A stretch of DNA of 64,000 nt, taken from Cannabis sativa. Taxonomy: Eukaryota; Streptophyta; Magnoliopsida; Rosales; Cannabaceae. The stretch lies in contig NC_083601.1 of NCBI RefSeq assembly GCF_029168945.1, positions 22,286,160-22,350,159 on the forward strand, in the 5' to 3' direction. This document shows, piece after piece, positions 10,860 to 23,988 of this stretch. How positions within the stretch are numbered: position 1 is the stretch's first letter; each line of letters opens with the position of its first letter. Below the pieces are notes generated by a model, which was given only the letters and a program-made list of their open reading frames with translations, was not told the origin of the DNA and ran no database searches. Position numbers and translations under genes: made by a program.

Positions 10860-13800
10860 CTCCCCCTCATGCACATATGATCCATAATTCTTTTGGTGAT
10901 AATAGATCTCATAAGATTATTGTTATCACTTTTAAAATATCACCATTACATATTTGATCATATATTTTCTATAACTCTTCCAGAGTATGTATGGACTTCT
11001 AAATTATAGATGAGGAGTTCGTGAAACATTAATCTTTATCCAACTAATTGTATCATTCATGTGTATATACAATCTTGTTCATACTAAAATTTAACATTTC
11101 AAGTAGATATGAACATAACACATTAATGATAATATAAATTTTCATTTGTGACAATGATGGTACTCCAAGATCATATATTTGTTCTATCTTGTTGTATGAT
11201 CTTAATTTCCATATCAAATGATCATATATCTATAATTCTTGATACATATGAAGTACTTCAGGACTTCAATACTAATGAACAAACTTTATACATTTAATAT
11301 TTCTCAATATACAGAAAGAAATAAAAGTTTGTTTTTCAATCACTTATAATATAATCAAAAACTCTTCAAGAGTCTATCACAACGTATAATTTACGAATTT
11401 ATACTGCATAGACAACCATAGATATTTTTCAAACAATAATTTACTTACATGTCTTTATTTCATACAAAGATCTTTGTCATATAGTGCGCGCGACTTTGAA
11501 TTTATATCACTTAAGACATATATTAAATTCTTCTAGAATTTTTAAAAAAGGCTTATTTCAAATTCTCACTATATTAGGAGCTCCTAATAAATAACCTTTT
11601 GTTGCAACATTTATGTGACGCTTATAAATTCTCATAAAATATATTTCAGGCTATAATCAAATCATGATTATATTTTTTCAATATTTAAGCCTTACTTCAA
11701 TCAATCTCATATCTATGCAAACTTTGTACAACAATTCATTATGTACAAATATATATATACAATTTTTTCATTAGAAATATTTATTTGCACACCCTACAGG
11801 TCTTACTTCACTTTATGTGAGTAAACTTGCCTGGACTGCGTCATAATATTTTGGCCAAAAACAAAATGTATGTCGATGATTCTCGACAAATCTAATACCA
11901 TGATCCTTGCTATCTCATGTTAGTTTATTGTATATGCACACATTCAATATTTATTGTCGACAAAAATTTCAATAAATGATAATTTCCTCCCATATTGACA
12001 TAATTTATAGAGATCTCTTTAAATTACATATTTTTCAAATATGTTTATCATTTATAGGTACCTATATAGAATCACTTCAGGGATTCAATTATGATCAAAT
12101 GTGTTATGTCTAACTCTCTTGGGAGTCTCTTCAAGTACCGTTTTCATCACGATTATCATTTTAATCATCAATACTTTATAACATTAAGGTATCTCTATGA
12201 GTACCTCTAGATTTAACAACTTCAGGGCAAATCAAATGAACATTTACTAATAATTTCTATATTGTTCATTTATGCTTCAGGTGTTTTCAACTCATTCTAA
12301 CTCAACTTTGAATAATATTGATTTGCAGTTGGTATATATCATTTTGAACTATATCGTTCTTATATACTTTATGCAAGGATCATTTTTCAAAAATTATCAT
12401 CGATCCCAACTGCTTCTCTCCCCCTGATCGAGAGAATTTTTAAAAATTGTGATATCTAATAATATTAATATACCTGTAGGGATTTCAATATATCACAATG
12501 AATCAATATTTATTTAAACTCATATATCCTATATGACATTGAACTTCAGGTTCAATAAACTTTAGTTTCAAGTTCAATCCTTATGAACTTAATTCATTTC
12601 TAAGAATGAGTCATACGTGTATAATTAGAAATACATAAATTTACACATTTTGTAAATGCATGATCATATAATCTTATCACATCAATAAGAAACTATGCAA
12701 TAAAAATATAACAATGGCTCAAGATTGTTAAAGAAATATAATTTAAATATTTTCTATGTGCAAATATATGAACATTCTTCTTTTGAGCCTTATAAATTAA
12801 CAATGAGAAGAATCTTCTGGTTCTTCAACAAAATTTAGTCAGATCATTTGACAATTTATTGCATATGATTGATCATGTCAAAATAATTCAATTCATGAAC
12901 TTCAGGTTCACTATAATTTGTATTTCAATGAAACTTTCAAAAGGTAATGTAAATTCATTACAACATAATCATTACAAGTTTCATTTTTATATACACGAAT
13001 AATATGATTATATTATTCTCCAAAACATATACACTCTTCAGGAGTCACTATTATGTTTATCAAACTTTATATTTCTTCAGGAATCACTATCATCAATTTA
13101 ATGATGTGTATAATTTAAAGATACATGACAACTTCATCATGTTATTGTAATGGTCAAATAGATATAACCATAATATATCATTTATTTTTCCTGGTATCTT
13201 TTTAACAAGTCGTCTAATTTATTAATAGACTATTCATTAGTCTAATTATCATGACTTGATATATTATATATTTAAATATACAACCAGTACATATAATAAG
13301 TTATTTCTTATTACTTTCATAACTAGATAAAAGTTATATATCTAGGTACATACAAATATATTTTACTACTCCAAGTAGCAATTGTATGTAAGACTTCTTC
13401 AGGAAGCTTTTCAAATAATCATTTTGTGATTCTTTATCACTTTGATTATATTAGATCACTAACAAATATTAATAAGTTATATATTCACTTCTGGGAATAT
13501 GCAAACTGAATTAAATAGTAACTGCATATATACATATCTTGTACCAACAATAGTTTGAAACTATTGATTTCAAGAAATAATAAAATATGTATATATTAAT
13601 TTGCTTCTGGCATTATCAATATATGTAAAATCTATATTCTTTCTATTCATTCTCTTTAGGGAATGATATTTAAATATTCTAAATGTATAATAAATTTGTA
13701 CAATTCACATTCTATTCAATAATCAAATATACTTTTATCTTGATTATAAGTGTGGTCGTACTACAGGTACGCGACTACTATTATTCAATGCCACACATGA

Positions 13801-15010
13801 TATATAGATTTTATGCACTTTGATTGTGTGTGGTATCTCATCTTTTGGCTGTTTCCACTTTGTTCTGAAAATATTTCAGTAGTAAATAATGCCATCGATT
13901 TTTTAAAATCATTACATTCACTTCGGGGAATGACGTTGAACAAGTAGAACATTATTATAAATTTCTTAAAAATTTATTACTTGTTCATCCAAGAAATTAT
14001 TCAGCAATTTCTTTTACGATATTTCAAAGAATATATAAATGTAATTTTTGCATAGTCTCCAAGATGTATGCAAAATTTAATCTTTAATATATGTCAGATT
14101 CAATACTTTCCAATATTGCAAGTAATAACAGTGTATAATAACATGACTAATACGAACAATCTTTAAAATTAATTGACTTCAATTCGTATCATTCTCTGCA
14201 GGGAATGATGAACAATAAATACATGCCTCATGTATTAAAATAACATTAGTCATGCTCATTGTTATTCTTATACTTTGATGTTTCAATGCAATTTTCTTAA
14301 CATTCTTTTTAGGTATTCAAAACCCACTATAAAATTGCATCAATAATAATCATTTTTAATGATTATTTAGTTGTATTCACATAAATACAATCATTTTTTT
14401 TTTTGACAAATATAAAACATTTACTTCAGGAAATGTTTGTCAAAATCTATATCGATATTAGATTACTTTTCATTGTCCTCAAAGAATACAAGAACACATA
14501 TATAAATATGTATTCATCTCTTAGATTATATATCCATCAACTATATAATGAATATTACGTTTGCATAATCTTCAGGATATATGCAAGATTTTATTGAGGA
14601 CGCATAATCATCAGGATATAAGTAATATTTTATCGAGGATACATAATCTTTAGGATATATGCAATATTTTATCGATGATACATAATCTTCTCGATATATG
14701 TATAATTTATATAGATTTTCTCTATCATATCATAGGCAGACATATATTGTAAATATTATGAATGATAAGAACATAATATATATATATGAAATCAATAATA
14801 AATATATAAAAACATATACATACATGTATAATATATAGATATATAGATAAAAAGAAAAAGGAAACCAAATGATTCTTGAAATTGTTCAGTCATATAAGTA
14901 TATATATAAATATATATTTAGTGTATTTTGACTTTGAAATAATTCAAGAACTTTAACAAGATACTTACATTGGGACTTGGGCAGAGACTCATGCTTGAAG
15001 CTTGGGCAGA
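10860..15010 (-). other. Non-coding Copia interior with recurring CTTCAGG motifs
   Basis: About 4.1 kb without a coding frame. CTTCAGG or close variants recur (near 11258, 12077, 12223, 12278, 12546, 12900, 13033, 13076, 13396, 14424, 14571). They are usually followed by GAATCA/GATTCA/GAATGA-type words, and related forms CTTCGGGGAATGA, CTCTGCAGGGAATGA and CTTTAGGGAATGA occur. This suggests very diverged tandem duplication. Three 'CATAATCTTCAGGATATATGCAA'-like copies (14568-14700) are the clearest. Confidence 0.5.
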
Positions 15011-15027
15011 GACTCGTGCTGATAACG

Positions 15028-15286
15028 TATTATGAAATAATATAAAATAATATAAAGTAGATGAGAAGAAAGAAGAAGAAGATGAATAGAGAAAGAGAAA
15101 GAGAAAGTGAATGAGAATTTCTGAGTTGTTTATTCCAATGGGGTGAACCCCTATTTATACAAATACAAGAGTGAAATATTAAGAAACTAAGAAAAAGGAA
15201 AACTAAGAAAAATAGGAATGTTGATTACAATTAATGGTAATAAATAAAAGATTTGGACATCCACATAATTACTAATATTTATAACA
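15028..15286 (-). repeat. 5' LTR of the Copia element
   Basis: 259 bp matching 7568-7820. The terminal TG is mutated to TA, and the other end keeps TTATAACA. The right flank gtatt is the second target-duplication copy. Confidence 0.9.
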
Positions 15287-15402
15287 GTATTATATATTTT
15301 TGTCTCGTCAGTTTTGTTATAGTTAAATAGTACGTACTATATATATTCTATAATTTTTATTTTTAAAATTCTAATATTATATATAGATTTTATTGGCAAA
15401 AC

Positions 15403-15403
<1 letters not shown>

Positions 15404-15468
<65 letters not shown>
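15404..15468. repeat. (ATT)n microsatellite
   Basis: About 21 perfect ATT units. The poly-isoleucine frame on the minus strand is an artefact. Confidence 0.97.
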
Positions 15469-15471
<3 letters not shown>

Positions 15472-15982
15472 CATAATATTTTTTTTCTTAAAAAAAAACC
15501 CAACTGACAGTCCACTAAATACCAGCTGATCCCTTTTAATTTCTAACCCGAGTTTTACAAAAACAAAAATATTAAATTTTAGGTAAATTTTTATATTTAT
15601 ACTGTCACATGGCAAAATTTACATTTTTACTATCCTAACCTTTTTTTTCTTTTATACTGTAAAGGCCGAAATTAAAAAATGAGGCCTCCATCTTCCATAC
15701 CCATGAACAGAACCACCGTAAAAATACTAAAATAGCCGAAAAATAACCATTAATTCCAACGCGATAAAGCAAAAACATAAAAACTATTAATATTCGGGTT
15801 GTCATGGTTTTTCTAATATTATTTTTGGGTTGTACTATTGTTTCGTATGTTTAGCAAATGTTAGTTTTCAATTACACAGGTTAGTGTACCCAATAGGACA
15901 CCAAAGTGAGCGGATGTAGCACAAAATGTGAAAGATGTAATAGTCTTACCTCCCATTGAAATGGTAAAATCTGAAAGGCAAA

Positions 15983-17329
15983 TGTTAGGTTATTTTTAGT
16001 ATTAAATTTAAATTAAGTTTAATATATTTTTAATTAAGTTTTAATCGTATTTGGAGCATTTTGACGTTTGTTATCTTTTATTTTTGCAGATTTAAAATAA
16101 AAGAAGATTAGAAAAATATTAGAGGAAAAAGATGGGAAAAAAAGATAAAAATATCTCACAAAAAGATGATATTTAAAATAGAGAAAATTGTGCAAGAAAA
16201 TAAAGTTGAAACTTCAAGCCTGAATTCGACTATGTTCTGATTATATTTTGAAAAGAATCAATACATGAAAGTTCTATATCTTTCTTTTATCTTTCCGGAA
16301 CATCTCGAATCGTCTAATTCTAAGCAATATCGAGAGAGTTATGGCCAAAATACTATTAGTCGATGCAGCAGAAAACTCACCTCCTCTTCTAATAATAAAC
16401 AGAAAAGGTTTTCTAATCCTAAGGAAAATAGGTTTTTTTTTTCTTTAGCGATTTTCATCATATTTTATCATTTTTTGGCTATAAAAGAAGTGGACTTCAA
16501 TAATTTTGAGGAAGCAATTCAGGATGAAATAAACAGAGAATACATATACGAATTTTAAAGATCAACTGCAATACTAGAGGCATTCTTCAGAGGGTCTTCA
16601 ACATTCTTTTCTTCTCTTTTTTCTTAAATTAATATGTGTGATTTTGCTTATAAACATGAGTAGCTAAATACTTAATTAGGGTCTAGATGGAGATTATTTG
16701 ATAATATTTTATGGTATTAATATGATTTATTTTTCCCCAGTTTCTATGTATTCTATTTCATTCATGCTTAATTACTTTTAATTATTGCCTGATCACTAAT
16801 TAACTGTCTATGATTTTAATGCGAGATCTGAGAAGTGAGTGTCGATTATGCTATAGTAAAATAGAACTGAATTTCGATATAGGACGAGAGTACCTATACG
16901 GTTTAGATATAGCTTATAGGGTTTCTGTGTTTTATGCTTGTTGCATGTTAAATTTATCACGAGAGTAAAAAGTTTGCATGTGATTGAGATTTATATATTT
17001 GAGATGACTATAAATCACCTTAATAAACCTGCTATTGCATAGAAATTAATAATAGGAAGATAACCATATTAAGCCATATTCAATAGATACAGTTAAAATC
17101 GAAGCCCTAGATTTTATTAACTATTAATTTCTTTATTAGCTTAATTGCTTATTTTTTTTACTGTTTTTATTTTCTAGTTCTAATCCTTTATTCATTTTTA
17201 TTCCACCAAATAGAAGTAAAAGTTTAATTTTAACGTACTTAACTACAATCCTTATGGGATCGACCTCACTCTTGGTGAGTTTACTACTTGTCATGATACG
17301 TGCACTAGCGTGTGCAAAATATCACAACA
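15983..17329 (+). repeat. Solo LTR (Gypsy, Athila-like?)
   Basis: A 1347-bp unit TGTTAGGTTATTTTTAG...ATATCACAACA. Its flanks gcaaa (15978-15982) and gccaa (17330-17334) are a one-mismatch duplication. It shares ordered landmarks with the solo LTR at 48132-49367: the same start TGTTAGGTTAT, a 'TTTGCAGATTT/TTTCAGGTTC' point about 100 bp in, 'GAGAAGTGAG', 'GACGAGAGTA', 'GGGATCGACCTCA' before the end, and TACTACTTG. No coding interior is left. A short open frame at 16265-16558 lies within the LTR and shows no known domain. Confidence 0.8.
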
Positions 17330-17710
17330 GCCAAAAAAAAAGATGGAAGCTGACTGACAAAAGAAACAACATAACAAATACAGTAAATGTGGAGAGTTGG
17401 GAAAAGAAACAACATAACAAATGCAGCAAATGCAAGAGAAGGCATCAAAAATAAAAAGAAGCAGATTAACAAAAAAATAACAGTAGAACAACGAAAGAAA
17501 ACTGAACATATATTGGAGCATAGGTTGATGATTATTTTATTCATAGCTAAGTAATCTTAATTCTCTGTACAATACAAGTTACAACCTCAGTTATGAATAA
17601 TGAATTTTCTAATATATATAAATTATTCAATATGAAATATTAATAATTTAACATTCAAGTATATATTAAAATGTTCAACTACTATTTATAATTAAAATGT
17701 CTTTAGAGAT
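17330..17710. other. Spacer with a short direct repeat
   Basis: A-rich DNA with two copies of AAGAAACAACATAACAAATR (17359 and 17405, about 46 bp apart). Nothing else was recognised. Confidence 0.5.
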
Positions 17711-17714
17711 TTTT

Positions 17715-19450
17715 TAAAGCATAAACTTTAGCTGACAGGGCATAGGCTGCAAGTGGGTGTTTAGGGAGAAAGAAAATCCAGATGGCATAGTAGCTTAATA
17801 CAAAACAAGACTAGTTGCTAAAGGCCAATTTCTGGCAATAGTACGACTTTACTAAAACCTTTACACTATGTTTGGTGAGATGGATGGAGAGAATAAATGG
17901 TGGAGAGTTGAGGGAGGATAAGGAATACAAGGGAGGGAGAGTATGGTAGTTATCCTTTCAAGTTGTTTGGAAAGAAAGATGGAGAGGTGGAGGGATAAAT
18001 TACTATATACTTATAAAATCATTTTATTGTCCATTTATTTTATTTTTTTTATATTTTTTTTTTTATGATAGTGTATTTGTAATTTTAAAATAAATTAGAA
18101 AGATGAGTATAAATCCTTCCATTTGTGGAAGGATTCAAAATGGTGGGCCCAAATGAATTGTAAATCATTCTACCTCTCGTCTCCCTTCCACAATCCTCTA
18201 TGCCAAACAAATGAATTTTCATCTCCCACCACCCTTCTCCCTCCTTCCCTCTCCATCCACCATGTCTTCCTCCTTCCAAACACATCCTTAGTCTAGTCAT
18301 TAAGCAAGGAACCATAAGAGTCATTTTAACAATTGTCTTATCTAATGGATGACAATAAGGGAATTAGATGAAAACAATATATTTTTAAATAGAGAGCTAA
18401 CTAAAGAGGTCTATATGGCTCAACCTCTAAAATTCATTAATCAAGACTCTCCTAGTTTGGTATGCAAATTAACCAAGGCCATGTATGGACTGAAACAAGC
18501 TCCAAGGGCCTGATTTGACAAGCTTAGACGTGCTCTGTAATCTTTTAGATTCACTTCTGCGGGAGCTGATCAGTTCCTTTTCATGTATATGTGGATGACA
18601 TTCTGATAACATGAAGTTTAGTGGGAATTCTAACACTCTTATCAAAGATCTTAATGCAACTTTTGCATTAAAAGACCATTAATTACTTCCTTGGTATATT
18701 CAAGTTCATTATCTTGACACTGGTCTGCATGTGTGTCAAAAGAGGTATATTATGGATCTGTTATGTCGTGCAAAGATGGACTGTACAAATTCTAGTTATC
18801 GGGGTATGACAGTGTCTATGTTGTTGATCCTCATCAATACCGCAGCATAGCAAGAGCATTGCAATATCCTGTCATCACAAGGTTAGAAATCGCATATGTT
18901 GTTAATAAGGTTTCCCAATTCAAGCATAAACCTCTAGAATCTCACTTAAAGGTGGCCAAGAAAATCTTAAAGTATCTAAAGGGAGCTCTAGATCACTATG
19001 GATTACACTTAAAACCTTCAACACTAGTTCTCATAGGCTTTTGTGATATGGATTGAGCTTTGAACTCTGATGATAAAAGATGTACCGCTGGTTTATACAT
19101 ATACTTAGGATTGAATATGGTTTCATGGAGCTCAAAGAAGCAGAAAATAGTCTCTAGATCAAGTACTACCGAAGCTAAATATAGAAGGCTAGCCAATGCT
19201 ACTGTAGAGATCGTATGGCTTCAATCTTTGCTTGCTGAAGTTGGTCTCCAAAAACTTCTAGTTTTCACCATATGGTGTGATAATCAAAGCAAAATTCTCA
19301 TGTTTGCAAATCATATGCTTCACTCGAAAACTAAGCACGTTGAACTTGACCTGTATTTCATTCGAGAATGAATTCTCAATCAGCAACTTCTTGTCAAGCA
19401 TACTCCAGCTCAAGATCAAATAGCAAATAATGTCCTAACCAAATAAAGCT
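17715..19450 (+). pseudogene. Ty1/Copia RT-RNase H relic
   Basis: Plus-strand Copia pol fragments appear in order. An RT start (WVFREKENPDGIVA, then TRLVAK) is interrupted by a MITE at 17864-18287. RT resumes with SLVIKQGTIRVI, VYMAQPLKF and [12 protein letters not shown]. An active-site area is reduced to VYVDDIL-like remains near 18585. Connection and RNase H pieces follow (VVNKVSQFKHKPLESHLKVAKKILKYLKG near 18895-18985; TAGLYIYLGLNMVSWSSKKQKIVSRSSTTEAKY near 19085-19180; IWCDNQSKILM; TKHVELDLYFIRE ending 19371; then VKHTPAQDQIANNVLTK to 19442). Stops and frameshifts are frequent. No gag or integrase was found to the left. Confidence 0.9.
17864..18287. mobile_element. Tourist/PIF-Harbinger-like MITE inside the Copia relic
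   Basis: A 424-bp element with ends CACTATGTTTGG and the complement GGATGTGTTTGG, each followed by purine-rich GGTGGATGGAGAG-type sequence, is flanked by TTA (17861-17863 and 18288-18290). Removing it and one TTA restores a continuous Copia reading at the junction, which fixes the boundaries. Confidence 0.8.
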
Positions 19451-19526
19451 CTCTCTGCCCCTTGTTTCAAGTGTTTAAGAGATAAACTGAGTCTAGCTTC
19501 CTTATCTCAACTCAGTTTGTAAGGGT

Positions 19527-19725
19527 TGTTAAATTGTTTGTTTGTTTGTTAGAATTAGTTAGGAAATTTGTTTTGTACCGTTATTAGTTGTAACTGTTTT
19601 AAATTTTAGTTTAGTTCAACCTACATTATATTGAACCTATATTTATATATAGAACTGAAGCTCATTAATTCAGTAATAAGAATACATTTTATTCAATTTC
19701 TTCTCTCTCTTTTCCATATTAACCA
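19527..19725 (+). repeat. Candidate 3' LTR of the Copia relic
   Basis: Directly after the pol remnant, a T-rich unit begins TGTTAAATTG and ends TATTAACCA. It contains the TATA-like 'ATATTTATATATAGAAC' (about 19639) and a polyadenylation-like AATAAG. No partner LTR is present, so this is inferred from position and ends only. Confidence 0.45.
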
Positions 19726-19752
19726 CTATAGCCGGTTTCGTTAGTTAAAATA

Positions 19753-20110
19753 GGGAAATTTAAAATTCTATACATAATAAACCCTAATATTATTTTTCTA
19801 AACCTAAATGTTATACCATAGGCCATATATGACTACATTTCCTATATTCCCATAATACCCCTCACATTTGAACCAAACAATTCCAAAGCTTCTCTCTTTC
19901 TCTCTCGCCCAAACGACCACCCACAACCTCCATGGCTCAACCAAAGAGCACGGCTCCGACACCTCCACGACCTCCGACGACCTCCACGACCTCCGAGGAC
20001 CACCCAACCCCTTCTCTCTTCCTCTCTCTCTCAACCCGTGCAACCCACCGAAAACCAAAAAAAAAAAGAAAAAACAATGGGTCCGATGGTCCGATGTGTC
20101 TCATATAATC
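19753..20110. mobile_element. Truncated relative of the 2955-6582 long-TIR element
   Basis: It begins GGGAAATTTAAAATTCTATACATAA, the same order as the TIR at 2955 (the first 20 bases include GGGAAATTT and TCTATRCAT), and then reaches CCATATATGAC. A CT-rich stretch, a CCACCCACAACC GC-rich part and GTCCGATGGTCCGATG follow, parallel to the larger element. No right TIR was found. Short open frames on both strands here are compositional. Confidence 0.5.
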
Positions 20111-20547
20111 ATATAAGAAATTAAATAATAAAAGCAATAATGCTACATTTGACATTATAAAATAGATATATACAGGGGCGACCCCCCACATATATTGCAA
20201 TGAAGAATTTTTTTTTTTTTTTAAAAAAAAAAAAGAAAGAATGAACAAAATTTCTAAGAATGAATGATAATATGATGAGATTTCGTAAACTTTATGTCAC
20301 CGCACGCTGAAATTCTCTCCATCTATAGACTATATATAAACGTAAGACAAGTATCACTTAATTAACACTATATATATATTGTGCGTATGTGATGACAAAC
20401 ATATAGCATCAATTAGCATTAAGAAATTAAAACAAGATCAATGAAGCATGAGTCTTGTCTAGCTAGACAATTTCAAACAGTAACAAATAATGTGGAGTTG
20501 GCTCCTCGTGACTATGTATGGTGGAGTGGACATTATAATTATAATTA

Positions 20548-20723
20548 GAGAAATGCTACAGAGCACCAGTGGTGCTTAGCACCCTCTTATGTGTCAGTAT
20601 CGTTATTGGTTTAGCTAAGTATCAGGTCCCATATAATTTAATATAATAGTTTTTAAGAAGTACCGCTAACCAGTGACATGTCGAGAAGGTATTAAATATC
20701 ACTGGTGCCTTATAGCAATGCTC
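20548..20723. mobile_element. MITE, 176 bp (family 'GAGAAATGCTA')
   Basis: Imperfect ~24-bp inverted ends: GAGAAATGCTACAGAGCACC and the complement GAGCATTGCTATAAGGCACC, both followed by AGTG. The flanks are AATTA on both sides. Related copies are at about 25734-25882 and 33983-34156. Confidence 0.75.
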
Positions 20724-21100
20724 AATTAATTAATATGTACAATAGTGAATTTGCTTGTTTGCTTTTTACACTCATACTAGCTATTTGTTTTGTTTGGCTG
20801 TGTATAACAACCATTATTAAATTTAATATCCCTTCCCTTCCTATGGTCTCGAAGACAAAAAATGTTGTGGGCCGTATATATTTAATACAAAACTAATAGC
20901 CTAGGTAGGCTAGTACATGTATATTATAAAAAAGGAAATTAATTAAAAACAATAGCAAAGCAAAAGTATATGAATTTGTTTTGTGGATTCATTCATCTGA
21001 TTCACCTTTGCATGTTCATCTTCCTTTTCTGGCCTATTCTTCAAATGCTTGGTCTCAAAGCTCCGACAAACATCAATCTTAAATTTAAAATTTGTATTGT

Positions 21101-22200
<1,100 letters not shown>

Positions 22201-22221
22201 AACATGGACTCGTGTGTGAGG

Positions 22222-22274
22222 TGGGCCCAGTAAAAAGGGCCGAAATCCGATTTGGCGGCCCACACCCACGTGGG
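22222..22274. promoter_or_regulatory. G-box and GGCCCA cluster
   Basis: In 53 bp the sequence holds TGGGCCCA (22222-22229), a further GGCCCA (22257-22262) and the perfect palindrome CCCACGTGGG (22265-22274), whose core CACGTG is the plant G-box. Such GGCCCA/site-II and G-box words are typical of plant promoters. No convincing gene lies on either side, and the 77-78-residue minus-strand frames across it have no recognisable domain. Function is inference only. Confidence 0.4.
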
Positions 22275-22828
22275 ATGTTCTTGAGCCTCTGACCCAGACA
22301 CTTCAATGCTTGTTTCAGATGAAAAGACGTATATATCCCCGACCACATCTCTACTCTCCCACTCTCGCATGGACAAGTAGATTTAGAGCATCTTGGTTAC
22401 AAATTGTTAATCAAAATCAACATCTTCACTAAGCTGTTAAACATGTCATGTCTCAAACATCATGGTATATATTATTTTAATTTATTAAATAATATATAAA
22501 ATTATTAACCAATTATAGTGACATGTCAATATGGCATTAGGGACTTAAGGTACCAAATAACCATTTACCCTATCTTATTGCAAAAAATATATAAGAGCAT
22601 TTCGTATTTTCTTTAAGGGTGTTCAAAAGTTGAGGTTTTTTTATTTTTATATTTTAAAATAGGTGTTTTATATTTTTTTGGTACAGAATTCCACATGATG
22701 ACTCTTATAGCAACTAACAGAGCAACGTAAATTGCAATTAAAATCCGTATAGCAATTCACATAGAAACCACCAGAAAAACTACCAGAGAAACTCAAACCA
22801 TAAATTTAAAAAAAAAAAAAAATTAGTA

Positions 22829-23206
22829 GGGTAAATATCATTTTGGACCTTGTGTTTTGTAAAAGTTATAGATTGGACCCTCTGTTTTGTTAAATGACAA
22901 AATAAACACTGTATTTTCTAAAATGATATAAATAGGACTCTGAGCTTAATTTTTGACAACTTTTTTTTTTTAATATAACCAACTTGAAGATAATTCCTAA
23001 CATGAACAGATATAAAAAATGTAAACAGTTTTGTCATAACACATTTAGATCAAATTTTTATTAATTTTATTTTGACAAAAAATTAGTTTAGGGTCATATT
23101 TGTACTATCTTAGAAAATACATACAGAGTTCATTTTGTCATTTAACAAAACAAAGAGTCTGATTGGTAACTTTTGCAAAATACAAGGTCCAAAATGGTAT
23201 TTACCC
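22829..23206. mobile_element. Fold-back MITE with ~130-bp TIRs (Mutator-like)
   Basis: The two halves are near-complementary. The left starts GGGTAAATATCATTTTGGAC and the complement of the right starts GGGTAAATACCATTTTGGAC. Both then share CTTGTRTTTTG, TTTTGTTAAATGACAAAAT and TGTATTTTCTAA. The flanks aaattagta and aatatagta (9 bp, two mismatches) suggest a Mutator-type duplication. Confidence 0.8.
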
Positions 23207-23738
23207 AATATAGTATATGAAGTAATTTCCCTAAAAAAATTTCACATCACTTATAAATATAATATTTTTTTTTCTCTCTTCTACATTATTTTTGGTATTT
23301 TTTGTTTTAAAATGTTCTAATAATAATAAGCACCTATAAAATTATCAAAATAATATTATATTATTATTTAATATGAGGAGTACTAGCTATAACCTTCTAT
23401 TACAACCTAATTAACCTTCACATTTAAAATCACATGCCGAAATATTTTTTTCAATTTTTTTTTATGGTGGTATTTGTTATAGTTATAGTATTATTCCTGT
23501 AAATTTTTAAATTTTTTTGAATAATTTACAGTAGCGAACACAGAGTTTTTGATATTCTAGTTTAATATACGTGTTCAAAAAACTTCAAATGTAATTTTGG
23601 TACTGTAAAGTATTCGAAATTTTTTAAAAAAATTACAGATGATATAGTAAGCATAACGAACACCGCTATAAAAAAATTTGAATTGAAAATTTACTAAGAG
23701 GTTATAATAAAAAACTGACTAAGAGATTGTAATCAATA

Positions 23739-23988
23739 CACTACAAGAAATGTCACTTTCACCTGCACAGTTCGCTACTGCGCTGGCAAAGAGGTCAAAG
23801 TTTTACTAACGTACATTTGCAGTGGCTAAAATTTAAGTTTTACCAGCGTATTTACGTGCTGGAAAAGGTCATTTTTGCCAGCGCTTTTCATTTTATGCTG
23901 GCAAAAGTTCTAATACCAACATTAATTTGCCAACACATCACAAGTAAATTCTATTTTACCAGTGCAAAAAGTAATATTTCTTGTAGTG
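23739..23988. mobile_element. Miniature CACTA element
   Basis: 250 bp with CACTACAAGAAAT at the left and ATTTCTTGTAGTG at the right, perfect inverted termini of CACTA type. It is flanked by the 3-bp duplication ata (23736-23738 and 23989-23991). The interior has several TTGCCAGCG/GCTGGCAAA-type subterminal motifs in both orientations and no coding frame. Confidence 0.92.

Larger units (their letters stand above)
7568..15286 (-). mobile_element. Decayed Ty1/Copia retrotransposon with both LTRs
   Basis: Two direct LTRs (7568-7820 and 15028-15286) are flanked by a perfect 5-bp duplication gtatt (7563-7567 and 15287-15291). Orientation is minus. A polypurine tract (CCAAGGGAGAG on the minus strand, about 7821-7831) precedes the left, 3' LTR. 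A PBS-like motif (GTTATCAGCACG) follows the right, 5' LTR at about 15016-15027. The interior keeps only a degraded RNase H end (7900-8266), a duplicated 'GTTTTGTCCCACTGGGTTTT' block (10680-10848) and a long non-coding stretch (10860-15010). A 2.4-kb solo LTR sits at 8272-10652. The element is dead, and may have been non-autonomous for long. Confidence 0.88.

Noticed and set aside
15337..15615. 92-residue minus-strand frame with a poly-isoleucine run
   Set aside because: Translation of the (ATT)n microsatellite.
16265..16558. 97-residue plus-strand frame starting MKVLYLSFIF with a signal-peptide-like beginning
   Set aside because: Entirely inside a solo LTR, not conserved in the related LTR at 48132-49367, and without a known domain.
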